Source: Acinetobacter pullicarnis
GTDB lineage: Bacteria; Pseudomonadota; Gammaproteobacteria; Pseudomonadales; Moraxellaceae
Direction: 5' to 3'
DNA: 64,000 nucleotides
NCBI RefSeq assembly: GCF_006352475.1
Contig: NZ_VCMZ01000001.1
Span: 682,001 to 746,000, forward strand
The position numbers and the translations under genes were made by a program. This document shows, piece by piece, positions 40,460-48,567 of the stretch. Within the stretch, counting starts at the first letter, position 1. Each line of letters starts with the position of its first letter. Below the pieces are notes generated by a model. That model was not told the DNA's origin. It made no database searches and worked only from the letters and a program-made list of their open reading frames with translations.

Positions 40460-41137
40460 ATGTCTTCTGGACAACAGGTGTTAATTAAACTTAGAAAAAT
40501 GATTATTTCAGGTGAATTTGAAGGCGGTATGCGTATCGCAGAGATTCCGACCGCAGAATTATTGGGTGTGTCTCGTCAACCGATCCGGACGGCTTTTAGC
40601 TTGCTAGAGCAAGAAGGTTTATTAATAAAAAACCCGACACGAGGTTATACCGTTCGAAAAATTTCGGGCAAATTGGTGCATGATGCGCTGGAAGTTCGTG
40701 GGGTATTGGAAGGTTTAGCAGCCAAGAGTTTGGCTGAAAAAGGACTAAACGAAGAACAAAAAAAGACCTTGCTGAACTGTATTCAGGAAACTGAAAAGTT
40801 ATTTCAAAGTGGTAGCTTTAATGAAGATGGCCTAGAGATTTATCATCACCACAATGTGATTTTTCATGACACGATTATTCAGGGCGCGGACAATGTTGCC
40901 TTGATGCAAGCGCTTGCCAAAAATAATCAATTGCCGATGGCTTCTGCCCAAGCGATTACCTACGACAACAACAATGATTTTAGTGAATACCGTCGTTTAC
41001 ACTGCGCACATCTACAACATTGCGCCATTTATGATGCCTTATTGCATGGTCGATCTGGCAGCGCGGAGAGCCTGATGCGTGAGCACAGTAATGTGGTTAT
41101 TTTAGGTGAAAAAGTAAAAGCGATATTGGCAGAATAG
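40460..41137 (+). CDS. vanR: GntR/FadR-type regulator of the van genes
   Basis: The 225-residue protein has an N-terminal GntR helix-turn-helix (IPTAELLGVSRQPIRTAFSL) and a C-terminal FCD domain with metal-site histidines (YHHHNVIFHD). Proteins of this class named VanR repress vanillate demethylase genes and release them on vanillate. The palindromes before vanA and vanK match the operator reported for VanR. It is convergent with vanB. The start may be ATG 40460 or GTG 40451; neither has a good ribosome site. Confidence 0.82.
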   Translation: MSSGQQVLIKLRKMIISGEFEGGMRIAEIPTAELLGVSRQPIRTAFSLLEQEGLLIKNPTRGYTVRKISGKLVHDALEVRGVLEGLAAKSLAEKGLNEEQKKTLLNCIQETEKLFQSGSFNEDGLEIYHHHNVIFHDTIIQGADNVALMQALAKNNQLPMASAQAITYDNNNDFSEYRRLHCAHLQHCAIYDALLHGRSGSAESLMREHSNVVILGEKVKAILAE

Positions 41138-41150
41138 AAACGCTTAGATC

Positions 41151-41545
41151 AAGTACTTTTCTCCTTTAAGGAGGGGTATCTATACGTCTTTTGATAGAAA
41201 TTACTAGTCGACCCCCCCCTTGTGCGGCATACTGCTTAGCTTTTTTGAGACAATCCCTCCCAACCTCCCTTTTTCAAAGGGAGGAGCGTTGTATCGCATA
41301 TACTAGGCTTTGAATTACCAAAAAAGTCCCCCTCTTTGGAAAAGATGGGTTAGGGGTAATGCTAGTCAGTTAAGACAAATACAACTGTTTTTGATTGATC
41401 AGTTGTATCTGAAAGCCCCTTCTCCCTTTGGGATGAGGAATATATTCCGCAAGTGGGAAGAGGGTGCTTTTAAACTACAAAATCCCTTAACTGACTGGCA
41501 TTACTTATATGAAGTACTTTTCTCCTTTAAGGAGAGCTTGCTTTT
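41151..41545. repeat. Cluster of palindromic repeats between vanR and vanB
   Basis: A 23-base sequence containing CTCCTTTAAGGAG occurs exactly twice, at 41151-41173 and 41512-41534. A further hairpin CCTCCCTTT/AAAGGGAGG lies at 41264-41284. The copies flank the MITE-like element at 41356-41504. No gene is supported in 41138-41639. Similar CTCC/GGAG hairpins recur at 46655-46738. Confidence 0.7.
41356..41504. mobile_element. 149-base MITE-like element with terminal inverted repeats
   Basis: The ends at 41356-41374 and 41486-41504 are inverted repeats matching at 18 of 19 positions (GTAATGCTAGTCAGTTAAG against CTTAACTGACTGGCATTAC). Inside are TACAACTG (41380-41387) pairing with CAGTTGTA (41400-41407) and a CCTTCTCCC/GGGAAGAGG pair. 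It has no coding capacity. I cannot see a clear target-site duplication. Confidence 0.5.
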
Positions 41546-41639
41546 CAATACAGGCCTTAGCACAGTGACGCAAAGATTACTTTCAAGAAAGTCACCAGCA
41601 CGGCTGTGCATAACGAGCTGCTTTTGGAATCAAAAAACC

Positions 41640-42584
41640 TTATAAATCCAGCACCAAGACTTTTGTCTTCGAACGCGAACAGCATGGGGTGAATTGATTA
41701 TTCATGGCTTGTTCTTCTTCGGTGAGGAACATATCACGATGCTCTGGTTCACCCTCAAGCACATTGGTTAAACAGGTCCCGCAAATGCCTTGTTCACATG
41801 ACACTGGAATGCAAAAACCACTGTCTTCAAGGGCTTGCACCGCTGTTTGATCTGCTGCGACGGCAATACGTTGACCCGTCGATTTAATCTCAATGCTAAA
41901 CTCACCATCATCGGTGGTGTCTTGTGCGACTGCAACAAAATGCTCTTTATGAATTTGCGCTGAGTACCAAGCATTTTTTTCTGCAGATTGAATAATAAAA
42001 TCCATAAATCCATTCGGGCCACAGACATATAAATGATGTGACTCTGCCGGTTCAGCGAGAATTTGCTGCATATCTGCTTTAGATTCAGGCGCATCATCGA
42101 CATGGAAAAATACTTGACCATCAAACTGTTGCTGTAACTGCTTTGCAAAAGCCAGTGCCGTGCTTGAGCGTGCAAAATAATGCAGTTCAAAAGGAATGTG
42201 CTTGGCTTTTAATTCATGGGCCATCGCATAAATGGGGGTGATTCCGATACCACCTGCAAAAAGTTTGGCTTTTTGAGTGGCAGCTTGAATCGGGAATAAA
42301 TTGCGTGGTTCACTGATTTTGAGGGTATCACCAACTTTGAAGTTAGCATGGATAAAACTGGATCCCCCGCGTGAATGTTCATCTTGCAGTACCCCAATCA
42401 GGTAGCGATGCGTTTCACTGCTGCAATTGGCTAAGGAATATTGACGAATTAAGCCATTTTCTAAAAAGACATCGACATGCGAACCCGCAGTGAATGCTGG
42501 TAGGGCAGATCCATCTTTTTGAATCAGTTCAAAGCCAAGAATCTGCGGGGTCAGTGGCAGAATATTTTGAATAATCACATCCAT
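41640..42584 (-). CDS. vanB: Vanillate O-demethylase reductase
   Basis: A 314-residue class IA oxygenase reductase. It has an FMN-binding barrel (RQYSLANCSSETHRY), an NAD domain (LFAGGIGITPIYAMAHEL) and a C-terminal plant-type [2Fe-2S] ferredoxin with CEQGICGTC and a fourth Cys further on. It passes electrons from NADH to VanA. It starts 11 bases after vanA ends, so the two genes form an operon. Confidence 0.94.
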   Translation of the reverse strand: MDVIIQNILPLTPQILGFELIQKDGSALPAFTAGSHVDVFLENGLIRQYSLANCSSETHRYLIGVLQDEHSRGGSSFIHANFKVGDTLKISEPRNLFPIQAATQKAKLFAGGIGITPIYAMAHELKAKHIPFELHYFARSSTALAFAKQLQQQFDGQVFFHVDDAPESKADMQQILAEPAESHHLYVCGPNGFMDFIIQSAEKNAWYSAQIHKEHFVAVAQDTTDDGEFSIEIKSTGQRIAVAADQTAVQALEDSGFCIPVSCEQGICGTCLTNVLEGEPEHRDMFLTEEEQAMNNQFTPCCSRSKTKVLVLDL

Positions 42585-42595
42585 GTTGCGATTCC

Positions 42596-43654
42596 TTATG
42601 CAAGGTTGATATTTTGAATTTTGCTGTCCGTATTTTCCAATGCTAACAAGCGTTCAATCACTTTACGGGACTGTACACCACCTGCATCAATATTCAGCAT
42701 GAGTAATTTACGCTCAGGGTTGTTCAAGATATTTTGTTGTTGTTGTTCCAGCATATCGAGATCTTCACTGAAAATTTTACTTTGACCGGCACGAATTTCA
42801 GCGGTTAATGCTGCGTTGTCTGGTTGGAAGTTACGTGCCATTCCCCAGAAATACCAATGTGATGTTTCGGTTTCAGGGGTGATGAAATCGACCACAATAG
42901 CGGATACTTTTTTGTCATTCGCTGCGTGATAACCGCCATGACCGGCATGTGCAACACCCACTTCAATATGCACATTACTTGGGGCGTAATAGTGGCAGAT
43001 CTGCCAGCGATCGACAGGTACTTCATCTGCGAGGTTATTGCCACGGAGTGCCATTTTCCAGAAGGGCGGGGCTTCTACATTTTCCATATGACGTTCGGTA
43101 ATCACACGATCGCCCTGAACTTTGGTGGTTGGGAGTGCATCATCAATTTCTTTTTGACCAATGCTGCTGGCATGCACATAGGTTTCATGGGTCAGGTCCA
43201 TCAGGTTATCAATCATCAACTTATAGTTGCAATTGATATGGAATAAGCCACCACCATAAGACCATTCATTGCTTTCAGCCCATTCAAGCACGGGCAAAGC
43301 TGCTTCGGTCGCTAGTGCTTGTTCACCTGGCCAAACCCAAATGAAACCGTATTTTTCTAAGATGGCATAACTTTTATTGCAGGGAAAACCACGAACACGT
43401 TGTGACGGCATAGAGACCACCTTTCCATCGTTACCCATCACTAAACCGTGATAACCACAAACCAGATTGCCATCTTCAATATAACCAAGTGACAGCGGTG
43501 CGCCACGATGTGGACAAAAATCCTCAACTGCTGCGGCTTTATTTTCTTTGCCGCGATAAAATACGATTTTTTCACCGCAAATGGTACGACCCAAAGGTTT
43601 TTCCTGAAGGTCTTCAGGGCGACAAGCGACATACCATGCATTTTTAATAAACAT
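42596..43654 (-). CDS. vanA: Vanillate O-demethylase oxygenase
   Basis: A 352-residue Rieske non-haem iron oxygenase. The Rieske cluster ligands are C47-P-H49 and C66-GY-H69 (FCPHRGAPLSLGY and CGYHGL); the iron site is in DNLMDLTHETYVHASS. It converts vanillate to protocatechuate and formaldehyde. The start at 43654 has GGAG at proper spacing and begins with the conserved MFIKNAWYVA; an ATG four codons upstream covers that ribosome site. Confidence 0.95.
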   Translation of the reverse strand: MFIKNAWYVACRPEDLQEKPLGRTICGEKIVFYRGKENKAAAVEDFCPHRGAPLSLGYIEDGNLVCGYHGLVMGNDGKVVSMPSQRVRGFPCNKSYAILEKYGFIWVWPGEQALATEAALPVLEWAESNEWSYGGGLFHINCNYKLMIDNLMDLTHETYVHASSIGQKEIDDALPTTKVQGDRVITERHMENVEAPPFWKMALRGNNLADEVPVDRWQICHYYAPSNVHIEVGVAHAGHGGYHAANDKKVSAIVVDFITPETETSHWYFWGMARNFQPDNAALTAEIRAGQSKIFSEDLDMLEQQQQNILNNPERKLLMLNIDAGGVQSRKVIERLLALENTDSKIQNINLA

Positions 43655-43677
43655 TTGGATCTCCATATCACGCTATT

Positions 43678-43691
43678 AATTGGATCCAATT
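43678..43691. promoter_or_regulatory. VanR-type operator at the vanA promoter
   Basis: AATTGGATCCAATT is a perfect 14-base palindrome containing ATTGGATCCAAT, the element reported for VanR in other bacteria. It overlaps the -10 TAAATT of the vanA promoter. Confidence 0.8.
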
Positions 43692-43716
43692 TATTGCTTT
43701 ATAAATCTGTAGTCAA
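43688..43716 (-). promoter_or_regulatory. vanA promoter
   Basis: On the minus strand -35 TTGACT (43711-43716), a 17-base spacer and -10 TAAATT (43688-43693). The operator covers the -10, which explains repression. Confidence 0.6.
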
Positions 43717-43741
43717 CTTAAATTATCGGTTTTAAGTGCAA

Positions 43742-43752
43742 ATTGGATCCAT
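43742..43752. promoter_or_regulatory. Second VanR-type half-degenerate operator
   Basis: ATTGGATCCAT, with core TGGATCCA, lies 51 bases upstream of the first operator and just before the end of the broken porin gene. Two sites flanking the promoter could allow cooperative binding. Confidence 0.6.
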
Positions 43753-43763
43753 ATTGTATTTAT

Positions 43764-44276
43764 TTAATTGAGCGTATAATCTCCACCAAACATATACAGT
43801 CCAGACGATTCCGCGGCACTTTGAAAGCGCTGATTGGGATTGGCCAGTCGGAGGTGCTCATAATTGCTTGAATCACGGTGATTGACCCGATCGACATAAA
43901 TCGCATGTAGTTTTAAATCTTGGATTTCAGTGGATTGTAAATGTACACCGCGATAAGTCTGAGGGAATAAACGGCAGATGAGGACATGAACACGGGAAAC
44001 TGCGGGCCGAGTGTACCGACGTGTAGCGTGTTATTGTTTATTTTAACTTTTCCCGTCACCCCGATTTCACCATAGCTATTGGCGCGTTCATGACTGGCTT
44101 TATCGACCGCTAATAAACTCGTACCGGCATCGTCTTTGTCACCCATTAACTTAAAACCAGCAAAGGCTTGCACATCCAATCCAATCCAATCCCAACCCAG
44201 CCTTCGGTATATCCAGATTCTGCTTGGAAAATAAAACTTTGTGCCCAATCCCTGCAATAGACATTACATATTTCAT
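43764..44276 (-). pseudogene. vanP: Broken OprD-family porin of the van cluster (vanP-like)
   Basis: Pieces in three frames match the intact porin at 31548-32798: DWAQSFIFQAESGYTEGW, then AFAGFKLMGDKDDAGTS ... GEIGVTGKVKINNNTLHVGT, then LFPQTYRGVHLQSTEIQDL up to SGLYMFGGDYTLN and a stop. Four lesions are visible: the signal peptide and first strand are gone after MKYVMSIAG, a third ATTGG unit (expected two) shifts the frame at VGIGLDVQ, a base is lost before LFPQTYRG, and the C-terminal half is missing. In ADP1 a porin gene vanP belongs to this cluster. Confidence 0.85.
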
Positions 44277-44331
44277 TATTTCTTCCTGAAATTTTTAAAA
44301 GTAGGCTGGCAGAACCAGCCTTGAAATCTGT

Positions 44332-45681
44332 TTAAACCGTAGAACTTGAACTTTTGAACGGATAGCTTTGCTTGTGCTTCGCATTGGATTTTGAAAGACT
44401 AAGTACCACCACAATCGCCAAAATAAAGGCAATGGCATAGTAGCTATACAGGGTTGTAGGAGAAATACCTGAGTCAAGGAAAACACCGGCAACCAATGGT
44501 GAAATAATGGCACCGACACGACCAAAGCCAATCGCATAGCCAACGCCTGTCGCACGGACATCTGCCCCATAAATGGATGGAGACATTGCATATAAACCCG
44601 CAACGCAACCGTTGACCATAATACCGAGCAATAATGCCAAGAATAAGGCGATATTGAGTGAAGTTGTGCTGCTTACAAAGGCCACAATTAACAATGCCGT
44701 AATGCCCATAAATGCTGCTTGCACGTAGAAAATACGAATTTTAGAACTGATTAAACCAATCAAGGCCGCACCGAAAATTCCACCCGCACTAATCAATACA
44801 CCTGCGGTAACACCTTGTGTGGTGGTCATGCCAGTAGAGGTTAGGATTTTAGGGGTCCAGCTCATTACGAAGTAGAAGCCAAACATCACCAAGAAAAAAC
44901 TGAGCCATAAGAAAATGGTTTGTAGTCCCATTGCAGGACTAAATAGCTTGGAGAAACTGCTCTTAGATTGCTGCTGATACACCATCACTTCTGGCATGCT
45001 TGAGATTGGATTTATGCCCAATCGGCTTGCGAGTGCATTGACTTTTTCTAAGGCATTTTTAGGTTGTCTCGCCAGCAAATAATCCAATGATTCAGGTAGT
45101 GCAAAGTAAGTTACCGCCACCATGACCAAGGTCGAAATACCGCCTGCAAGAAACACCGTGCGCCAACCAAATGTGCTGATGAGATAAATTGCAATCAGAC
45201 CGCCAACCGTTGCACCAATGGCATAACCAGTTGATTGTAAGCTGACCGATAAACTGCGCCATTTGTCTGAGGCATATTCACTGGCAATGACGTTACTGCT
45301 GGCTAAAATGCCACCAATGCCAAGACCAGTAATAAAACGCATAAATCCGAGTTGGAAAGCGGATTGCACCATCGATGCTGCAATCATGCTAAAGCCAGAA
45401 ATAAGTAAACAAATGAGGATCAGTGGGCGACGACCGATTTTGTCTGCCCATGGTGCGAGGAAGAGGGAGCCAAACGCCATCCCAAATAAGCCTGCACTGA
45501 GTAAAGCACCTAGTTGGGATCCAGTGAGTTCCCATTCAGCGGATACGGAGGATGCGGTGAATGCCATGACCATGACATCAAAACCATCAATAATATTGAG
45601 AAGAATACAGATCCCGATAATAAACCACTGAAATGAATTCATGGCTTTTTTATTCAGCTCTTCCCTTGGATTAAGCTCCAT
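44332..45681 (-). CDS. vanK: Aromatic-acid MFS transporter of the van cluster
   Basis: A 449-residue, 12-helix major-facilitator protein of the aromatic acid:H+ symporter type, with DGFDVMVMAF in helix 1, GSLFLAPWADKIGRR in loop 2-3 and LPESLDYLLARQP after helix 6. It resembles HcaK in this window closely. It should import vanillate or protocatechuate. AGGAGAG precedes the start. It is followed by the broken porin, vanA and vanB on the same strand. Confidence 0.87.
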   Translation of the reverse strand: MELNPREELNKKAMNSFQWFIIGICILLNIIDGFDVMVMAFTASSVSAEWELTGSQLGALLSAGLFGMAFGSLFLAPWADKIGRRPLILICLLISGFSMIAASMVQSAFQLGFMRFITGLGIGGILASSNVIASEYASDKWRSLSVSLQSTGYAIGATVGGLIAIYLISTFGWRTVFLAGGISTLVMVAVTYFALPESLDYLLARQPKNALEKVNALASRLGINPISSMPEVMVYQQQSKSSFSKLFSPAMGLQTIFLWLSFFLVMFGFYFVMSWTPKILTSTGMTTTQGVTAGVLISAGGIFGAALIGLISSKIRIFYVQAAFMGITALLIVAFVSSTTSLNIALFLALLLGIMVNGCVAGLYAMSPSIYGADVRATGVGYAIGFGRVGAIISPLVAGVFLDSGISPTTLYSYYAIAFILAIVVVLSLSKSNAKHKQSYPFKSSSSTV

Positions 45682-45843
45682 TTAAGACTCTCCTTATAAC
45701 AAGCAGACAGGAAGGGCCTTTGGCTCATTGCTATTTAGACAATCCCTGTGTGTCTGTATATTCAATTACATTTGAATTTTTAAGCTTAGATTCAGACCAT
45801 ATCCCTGTCTGAGTGGTAATCTAAGTTGCTGGAAGTTAACATT

Positions 45844-45855
45844 GTTGGATCCAAT
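45844..45855. promoter_or_regulatory. VanR-type operator upstream of vanK
   Basis: TTGGATCCAA is a perfect 10-base palindrome 164 bases before the vanK start. A half-site ATTGGATCG lies at 46028-46036. Otherwise 45682-46122 shows no gene. Confidence 0.6.
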
Positions 45856-46122
45856 AATGAATGTAAGCCTTTAGCGCTTTACTCGGTTTTCTATACAAAA
45901 GTGAAGAAAGGAACCGTGCTGATCTTCAGTTTTCTTGTTTTGAGTTGATGATTTTTTGTTCTGATTTTCGATATCATCATCAATGATGAAATCGCTTATT
46001 GGTCTTAAGTTGCTGCAAAATTTCCGTATTGGATCGCATGTGTTATTGCGTTTTTTTTATCCATTTTTAGCGAGCCTCATCATTATATTAAGTTGGCGTG
46101 ATATTGGATAAAAACAATTAAA

Positions 46123-46167
46123 ATTTTGTTCGATCATCAGATTTTTATTTTAAAGATCGAACAAAAT
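46123..46167. promoter_or_regulatory. Inverted repeat at the head of the pca remnant, candidate PcaU-type operator
   Basis: ATTTTGTTCGATC (46123-46135) and GATCGAACAAAAT (46155-46167) pair over 13 bases with 19 between. GTTCGAT-type half-sites resemble those of the IclR-class regulators PcaU and PcaR. It lies about 100 bases before the pcaJ remnant. Confidence 0.45.
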
Positions 46168-46263
46168 CGCTTGATAAGCCTAGCTGTACAACTCAAAAGA
46201 ATTAAGAATAAAGGGCAATTCCAATGGAAACACTTGGGATTGAGTCATTTAATTTTGATCTGA

Positions 46264-46654
46264 TCTAAAAAATGTTTTGTGCAATTGTCTCCATCTTGTG
46301 GGGATGTATTTTTACCTTCTGAAAATGGTCTATTGGCCTTTGCGCTACCGCCTGCAAAAGATGCACAGGATCCAGAGTTGATTAATGCCGGTAAAGAATT
46401 TGTCACCATGCTAACAGGGGGTTGTTTTTTTTCATCATGGTGATTCATTTGCGATGATGTGTGGCGGGCACTTGGATCTTTGTGTGTTGGGTGCTTTTCA
46501 AATTGCTGAAAATGGTGATTTGGCCAATTGGCATACGGGTGCAGCTGATGCTATTCCTGCTGTTGAAAGAAAAGGCTATGGACTTGGCTTTGAATCATTG
46601 CAGGTGATGACGGATGCTAGATTGATTGATGCAACAACTCAGGTCGAGGATTAA
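46264..46654 (+). pseudogene. pcaJ: 3-oxoadipate CoA-transferase subunit B, broken
   Basis: The reading DVFLPSENGLLAF, PELINAGKEFVTMLTGGCFF, then HHGDSFAMMCGGHLDLCVLG and ENGDLANWHTGAADAIPAV is PcaJ. The N-terminal third is absent. A T-run of eight (seven expected) after GGC shifts the frame before HHGDSF. About 70 residues are missing between DAIPAV and the C-terminal FESLQVMTDARLIDATTQ. The normal enzyme moves CoA from succinyl-CoA to 3-oxoadipate. No pcaI is present upstream. Confidence 0.9.
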
Positions 46655-46738
46655 CTCCCTCTCCCCATCCCTCTCCCAAAAGGAGAGGGAGCTTTATAGC
46701 TGGACTGGGTGCGTGTTTCCCTCCTTTTAAAGGAGGGA
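46655..46738. repeat. CTCC/GGAG hairpin repeats inside the pca scar
   Basis: CCCTCTCC/GGAGAGGG (46669-46689) and TCCCTCCTTT/AAAGGAGGGA (46718-46738), two tight hairpins lying between the pcaJ and pcaF remnants. They resemble the palindromes beside vanB at 41151-41545. Confidence 0.65.
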
Positions 46739-46801
46739 CGAAGGGAGGATGGTGTGGAAGCAATCACATCGGCATTAGCGTATGAGAGAAAGGAAGCAAA
46801 A

Positions 46802-46921
46802 ATGAAGAATGCCTATATTGTAGATGCTGTTCGTACCGCATTTGACCGATATGTATTGTGTGCAATGGGTATTGGCGCAGGCTAAGGGATTGTACTGATG
46901 ATTGAACGAGTAGAAGGATAA
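46802..46921 (+). pseudogene. pcaF: 3-oxoadipyl-CoA thiolase, reduced to its two ends
   Basis: After a good ribosome site (AAGGAAG) the frame reads MKNAYIVDAVRTAF, the thiolase N-terminus, and continues directly with LCAMGIGAG-stop-GIVLMIERVEG, the thiolase C-terminus (normally CIGVGQGIAMIIERV). More than 350 internal residues are deleted in frame, and the expected Gln codon is TAA. The intact enzyme cleaves 3-oxoadipyl-CoA to succinyl-CoA and acetyl-CoA. The scar ends seven bases before pcaB. Confidence 0.88.
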
Positions 46922-46927
46922 CTGCGC

Positions 46928-48286
46928 ATGAGCCATTTATATGCAAGTCTGTTCTATCAAGCGGATATCACAGCCATTTTCAGTGATCGTGCCTTGTTGA
47001 AATACATGCTTCAAGCTGAGGTGGCGCTTGCGCAGGCCCAAGCACAAGTTGGAGTGATTCCAACAGCCGCCGCAGAGCACATTACTTGGGTTGCGACGAC
47101 AAAAGGCATTGAGGTCATTGATTTTGAGGACTTGGCTGTGGCTGCTGGGTTGGCGGGGAATATCGCGATTCCATTTGTTAAACAGTTTACCGCTGCGGTC
47201 AAAACCTACGATGAAGACGCATCTCGCTATGTGCACTGGGGCGCGACCAGTCAAGATATTCTCGATACTGCCTGTGTTTTACAAATGCGGGATGCACTCA
47301 ATCTGATCGAGGTACAACTCCAACAGGCCTATGCTGCATCACTCGTACTCACAGAAAAATATCGTGATCAAGTGATGATGGGACGCACTTGGTTGCAACA
47401 AGCTTTGCCGATTACTTTCGGGCATAAGGCCGCACGCTGGGCCAGTAGTTTTAAACGTGATCTCGACCGTTTAACCGCAGTCAAACAACGTGCGCTCACT
47501 GCGCAACTCGGTGGTGCCGTGGGTTCATTGGCATCGTTGCTCGATGCGGGAACTGCCGTGGTAGATGCCTATGCCCAGCAACTCAATTTGCATACGCCAG
47601 TATGCACTTGGCATGCAGAACGCGATCGGATTGTTGAGGTGGCCAGCACATTGGCGATTGTGGTTGGCAATACTGGCAAGATGGCGCGCGACTGGTCATT
47701 GATGATGCAAACTGAAATTGCTGAAGTATTTGAACCTACTGCAAAAGGCCGTGGTGGTTCATCGACCATGCCGCATAAGCGTAATCCTGTTGCAGCGGCT
47801 TCGATATTGGCGGCTGCAAATCGTATGCCCGTATTGATGTCAAGTGTGTACCAAAGCATGGTGCAAGAACATGAACGTAGCTTGGGCGCTTGGCATGCTG
47901 AGTGGTTGGCGGTGCCTGAAATTTTTCAGTTATGTGGTGGTGCTTTAGAGCGTACGGTTGAGGTTTTGCAAGGCCTTGAAGTGAATACAGCGCAGATGCA
48001 ACGCAATGTCGAATGCACCCAAGGTTTGATTATGGCAGAGGCGGTGATGATGGCGTTGGCTCCGAAAATGGGACGCTTAAATGCGCATGATTTGGTCGAA
48101 GCCGCTTGTCAGCAAGCCGTAGCAACTCAGCGTCATTTACAGGAAGTTGTTGCTGCGTTGCCACAAGTGCAACAGTATTTTGATGCCGCAGAACTTGCAC
48201 AAATTTTTAGACCTGCCTCGTATCTAGGCAATATCCAAGCACAAATTGATGCCGTACTGGCGACCGCAAAAGGAGCAGATCAATGA
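46928..48286 (+). CDS. pcaB: 3-carboxy-cis,cis-muconate cycloisomerase
   Basis: A 452-residue member of the fumarase/aspartase superfamily with the signature GGSSTMPHKRNP near residue 280, WGATSQDILDTA near 100 and the usual helical bundle. It lactonises 3-carboxymuconate made by PcaHG. It is intact, with AAGGAT upstream of its start. It overlaps the pcaD remnant by ATGA, as in a normal pca operon. Confidence 0.94.
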   Translation: MSHLYASLFYQADITAIFSDRALLKYMLQAEVALAQAQAQVGVIPTAAAEHITWVATTKGIEVIDFEDLAVAAGLAGNIAIPFVKQFTAAVKTYDEDASRYVHWGATSQDILDTACVLQMRDALNLIEVQLQQAYAASLVLTEKYRDQVMMGRTWLQQALPITFGHKAARWASSFKRDLDRLTAVKQRALTAQLGGAVGSLASLLDAGTAVVDAYAQQLNLHTPVCTWHAERDRIVEVASTLAIVVGNTGKMARDWSLMMQTEIAEVFEPTAKGRGGSSTMPHKRNPVAAASILAAANRMPVLMSSVYQSMVQEHERSLGAWHAEWLAVPEIFQLCGGALERTVEVLQGLEVNTAQMQRNVECTQGLIMAEAVMMALAPKMGRLNAHDLVEAACQQAVATQRHLQEVVAALPQVQQYFDAAELAQIFRPASYLGNIQAQIDAVLATAKGADQ

Positions 48287-48384
48287 GGCAAAGCATGACC
48301 AATCGACAAGGAGAAAGTCAGTCGATTCAAGTTGAAGGCCCACAAAATGCACCGGTGATTGTGTTCTCTACTGCAATTTATTAA
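48283..48384 (+). pseudogene. pcaD: 3-oxoadipate enol-lactonase, 5' stub only
   Basis: The frame starts in ATGA overlap with pcaB and reads RQSMTNRQGESQSIQVEGP and NAPVIVFS, the PcaD N-terminus, then breaks off to TAIY and a stop after 33 codons. The catalytic triad and the rest of the hydrolase are gone. About 180 further bases before pcaK contain no recognisable pcaD sequence. The enzyme would open the enol-lactone to 3-oxoadipate. Confidence 0.85.
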
Positions 48385-48567
48385 GCAGGTGCAATCGCGC
48401 GAATAGCGATTTAGCCGAAACCGTAAAGTGGAGCACCTAACCTTGTCATCATTAAATGGACACAATTGAGCAGAAAAATTGAGTTGAATCGAGCTCGCTC
48501 ATTAGAGATGGTGAAGTCGAAACAATGAACTAAAAAATTAAATGGATTTAGCCTTAAGGAGGCAAGC

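Noticed and set aside
41310..41645. A 111-codon frame across the repeats beside vanB
   Set aside because: It runs through palindromic repeats and the MITE-like element and has no protein-like features.
44295..44603. A 102-codon frame inside vanK and other long frames opposite real genes (for example 1661-1975, 7122-7463, 25697-26128, 36827-37303)
   Set aside because: They lie within clear genes in other frames, have no ribosome site and no family features; they are shadows of the coding strand.
46245..46448. A minus-strand frame over the pcaJ remnant
   Set aside because: The plus strand gives clear PcaJ sequence across the same bases.
46655..46738. Rho-independent terminators
   Set aside because: The hairpins lack T-runs and lie inside an operon whose downstream genes are intact; a repeat family explains them better.
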